Positions 42,132-43,631 of a stretch of 43,631 bases of DNA are shown piece after piece. The stretch spans positions 1-43,631 of the forward strand of contig CAZFZB010000009.1 in assembly GCA_964523415.1 (NCBI GenBank). Direction: 5' to 3'. A program made the position numbers and the translations under genes. This DNA comes from M0108 sp964523415. Its GTDB lineage: Bacteria > Pseudomonadota > Gammaproteobacteria > Chromatiales > Chromatiaceae. The notes under the pieces were generated by a model. That model was not told the DNA's origin. It was given only the letters and a program-made list of their open reading frames with translations, and did not search any database. The number at the start of each line of letters is the position of its first letter. Position 1 is the stretch's first letter.

Positions 42132-42322
42132 CCTCCAACCAAGGGGTCTAACGCCACTAAGCAGCGGCATGGCAAGGTTCCCCACCTGGCCCTAAGGGCA
42201 AGCCACTCCATCCCTTCACCTTTACCCCCTGGGTTGTCATGCTAGGTGTGCAGGCGTTGACTTGCTAGCTCCCAGGATGGCTAGATTCTCCACCATAATC
42301 ACTCTTGTCCTGGAGACTTGGC

Positions 42323-42950
42323 ATGGATCTTTTTACCCTGCCGATTGATGGTCGGCATCTGGAACTCGTGATAAGGTGCCTGCCGCAAATCGTGCTTTAA
42401 CGGCCTCAGCCTTTTTCTCCGGCTCCGAGACTGCCCTCTTTTCCCTCCGACCCGTGGACCTACAAAAGCTTCGCACCATGCGGCATCCCCGCGCTGATCG
42501 TATCCACGAGTTGCTGGACGAACCACGCCGCCTAATCATCTAAATTCTTTGTGGAAAAGAACTGGTCAACATTGCCTCTTCGGCCAACATGGCCTCGATC
42601 CTGATCAGTATTTTTACGAAACCGAAACTAGCTGGATCAATATTCTGGTCATGGGGCCCGTGCTGCTGCTAGTGGGTGAAGTTACCCCCAAAACCGTGGC
42701 CGTCACTTACCCCTTGATGGGCTCCACCAACATCTCCTCCCGACTGTTACCCTACTGGATCGCCTTTATCGCCCCGGTTCGAGAGGCCGTACGCTATGTC
42801 TCGGACCGGATAACCACCGCCATCGTCGGGGAACCGGTCAAAAAGGACAATATCCTCCATGCGGACGAATTCCGGACCCTGGTTGAAGAGGGAGCGGCCC
42901 ATGGAGTATTGAGGGCCACAGAACGAATCCTGATCGACAACATGCTAGAT
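42323..42950 (+). pseudogene. Decayed CNNM/HlyC-CorC-type membrane protein gene, 3' end lost
   Basis: The remnant of a CNNM-domain protein (DUF21; magnesium/cobalt-transport or 'hemolysin' family) can be read through three frames. It starts at ATG 42323 (MDLFTLPID) with GGAG upstream. A missing base near 42349 shifts it to SASGTRDKVPAANRALTASA and then FFSGSETALFSL. The frame meets TAA at 42541, right after DEPRRLII, and resumes as ILCGKELVNIASSANMASIL. A further shift near 42620 leads to TSWINILVMGPVLLLVGEVTPKTVAVTYP and AHGVLRATERILIDNMLD. Homology then ends at 42950, before the CBS domains. At least two frameshifts, one stop and a truncation show it is dead, unless some lesions are sequencing errors. 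It is truncated at the IS481-like element. Confidence 0.85.
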
Positions 42951-43023
42951 GTTCAGTACCGTGTGATTATATCCCAAGAAGAAGCTATCCTTTGTTCCTT
43001 GCCCGGGAGACTTTGAAGCTTCT

Positions 43024-43080
43024 CGCTGGGGAAGTGGATGGAAGGAGCACGTAGGGTGACTGGAATCCACTTCCCCAGCG
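43024..43080. repeat. 16-bp perfect inverted repeat upstream of the transposase
   Basis: CGCTGGGGAAGTGGAT (43024-43039) and ATCCACTTCCCCAGCG (43065-43080) have a 25-nt loop. It lies between the CNNM breakpoint and the transposase start. It could be a structure limiting read-through transcription into the transposase, or the mark of a second, smaller insertion. Confidence 0.8.
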
Positions 43081-43117
43081 GGGCGACCGCCGATACACCG
43101 TTTACACATCACTCCGC

Positions 43118-43631
43118 ATGAACATCCAACTGCAAAACTATCCGTCGGGAACTGCAAGCACAACCTGCCACGGTTACCAACAATTGAGTTGGCCGCGACC
43201 TACCATCTCAGCCGCCTTACCGTAGCCAAATGGCGGCAACGGAAGGGTACAGAGGATGGCTCTCATCGGCCAAACACCCTCCATGCCAACCTCAGCCCCG
43301 CTCAAGAGGCCGTGGTGCTCGCGCTGCGCGAGAGTCTCTTGCTACCCCTCGACGATCTGCTGGCAGTCACCCACGAATTCATCAATCCCGATGTCTCCCG
43401 TTCAGGTCTTAGCCGTTGCCTGCGACGGCACCGGGTGCCCCGTCTCAAAGAACTGCGCTTAGACCAGCAAGAGGCGGATAGATCGAAGCACAAGCCTTTT
43501 CAGGACTACGAACCAGGCTTCATCCATTTCGACCTGAAATAGCTGCCTCAGATGCCGGACGAGAAGCAGCGCAAGTATCTGTTGGCTGCCATCGACCAGG
43601 CCACCCGCTGGGTCTATGTGGAGATCCTTGC
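43118..43631 (+). pseudogene. IS481-family transposase, frameshifted and interrupted by an amber codon
   Basis: Reading across frames gives MNIQLQ from ATG 43118, then KTIRRELQAQPATVTNN in a second frame. A third frame gives ELAATYHLSRLTVAKWRQRKG (helix-turn-helix) and continues with LSPAQEAVVLALRESLLLPLDDLL, then FINPDVSRSGLSRCLRRHRV, FQDYEPGFIHFDLK. The last part contains the first catalytic Asp of the DDE domain (FDLK). There a TAG codon (43540-43542) replaces what is usually Tyr in the DxKYLPQM motif. LPQMPDEKQRKYLLAAIDQATRWVYVEIL continues in frame to the edge. Two frameshifts and a stop make it almost certainly inactive. Confidence 0.85.

Larger units (their letters stand above)
41900..42322. 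other. Gene-free region between ssrA and the CNNM pseudogene
   Basis: About 420 bp with no supportable gene. It contains a 7-bp tandem repeat (41946-41973), an AT-rich stretch to about 42000, and a strong palindrome (42104-42131). Its composition is more mixed than in the flanking housekeeping genes, in keeping with accessory or decaying DNA. Confidence 0.5.
42949..43631 (+). mobile_element. IS481-family insertion sequence, degenerate, cut by window edge
   Basis: The CNNM homology stops immediately after CTAG (42945-42948). IS481-type elements are known to target CTAG, so this is a plausible left junction. The rest of the window holds a transposase of this family and an internal inverted repeat. 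The right end is outside the window. The exact left terminus is inferred, not proven by a second junction. Confidence 0.6.

Noticed and set aside
43540..43542. Recoded or programmed read-through of TAG in the transposase
   Set aside because: The same gene carries two further frameshifts, so simple decay explains the stop codon better.
1..43631. CRISPR array, prophage or biosynthetic cluster
   Set aside because: No regularly spaced repeats, no phage structural genes and no NRPS/PKS-type or RiPP-type genes were seen on either strand.

Overview
The window is a chromosomal segment of a GC-rich gammaproteobacterium. A Chromatiales-like (purple sulfur bacterium or relative) host is my best inference. 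The reasons are the uvrA-ssb neighbourhood, the tpiA-secG-tRNA-Leu-nuoA..N order with separate nuoC and nuoD, the tmRNA tag ANDDNYALAA, an NnrS/DNR pair and a DUF3501/CCG-domain Fe-S gene pair. Species cannot be named from sequence reading alone. Most of the window is housekeeping, and I found no clearly new multi-gene system.

Layout. 1-4.1 kb (minus): a PBP7-type endopeptidase that runs off the edge, the hybrid malic enzyme maeB, and tRNA-Val(CAC) with a good promoter. 4.2-7.7 kb (minus): a small conserved-looking protein, ibaG (BolA family), prfC (release factor 3), and an unrecognised secreted 337-aa protein with its own promoter. 7.8-13.2 kb (minus): a YajR-like MFS transporter, ssb, and rfbBACD (dTDP-L-rhamnose synthesis); the rfb genes overlap one another or sit close together and start only 9 nt after ssb. 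13.3-21.8 kb (plus): uvrA, nnrS behind a perfect FNR/DNR-type box, a DNR-like Crp/Fnr regulator, uvrD and hemW. 21.9-23.9 kb (minus): an Fe-S CCG-domain protein followed by a DUF3501 protein. 24.4-39.1 kb (minus): a complete 14-gene nuoA-N operon for complex I, with a recognisable promoter in front of nuoA. 39.3-40.6 kb (minus): tpiA, secG and tRNA-Leu(GAG), ending in a strong intrinsic terminator. 40.8-41.9 kb (plus): smpB and ssrA (tmRNA), the two partners of trans-translation, separated by a scaffold gap that looks artificial. 42-43.6 kb: decayed DNA, with a CNNM/HlyC-CorC-type gene broken by frameshifts and a stop and cut short by a degenerate IS481-family insertion that runs off the window.

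How the genes relate. NADH made by central metabolism (tpiA, maeB) feeds complex I. The nnrS/DNR pair suggests nitric-oxide or low-oxygen control. uvrA, uvrD and ssb serve DNA repair. prfC, smpB, ssrA and the two tRNAs serve translation and ribosome rescue. rfbBACD and pbpG serve the cell envelope. The points most worth following up are the FNR-box/nnrS/DNR unit, the DUF3501/CCG pair, the orphan secreted protein, the palindrome over the putative prfC promoter, and the layered decay plus the 55-bp duplication around the gap near ssrA.
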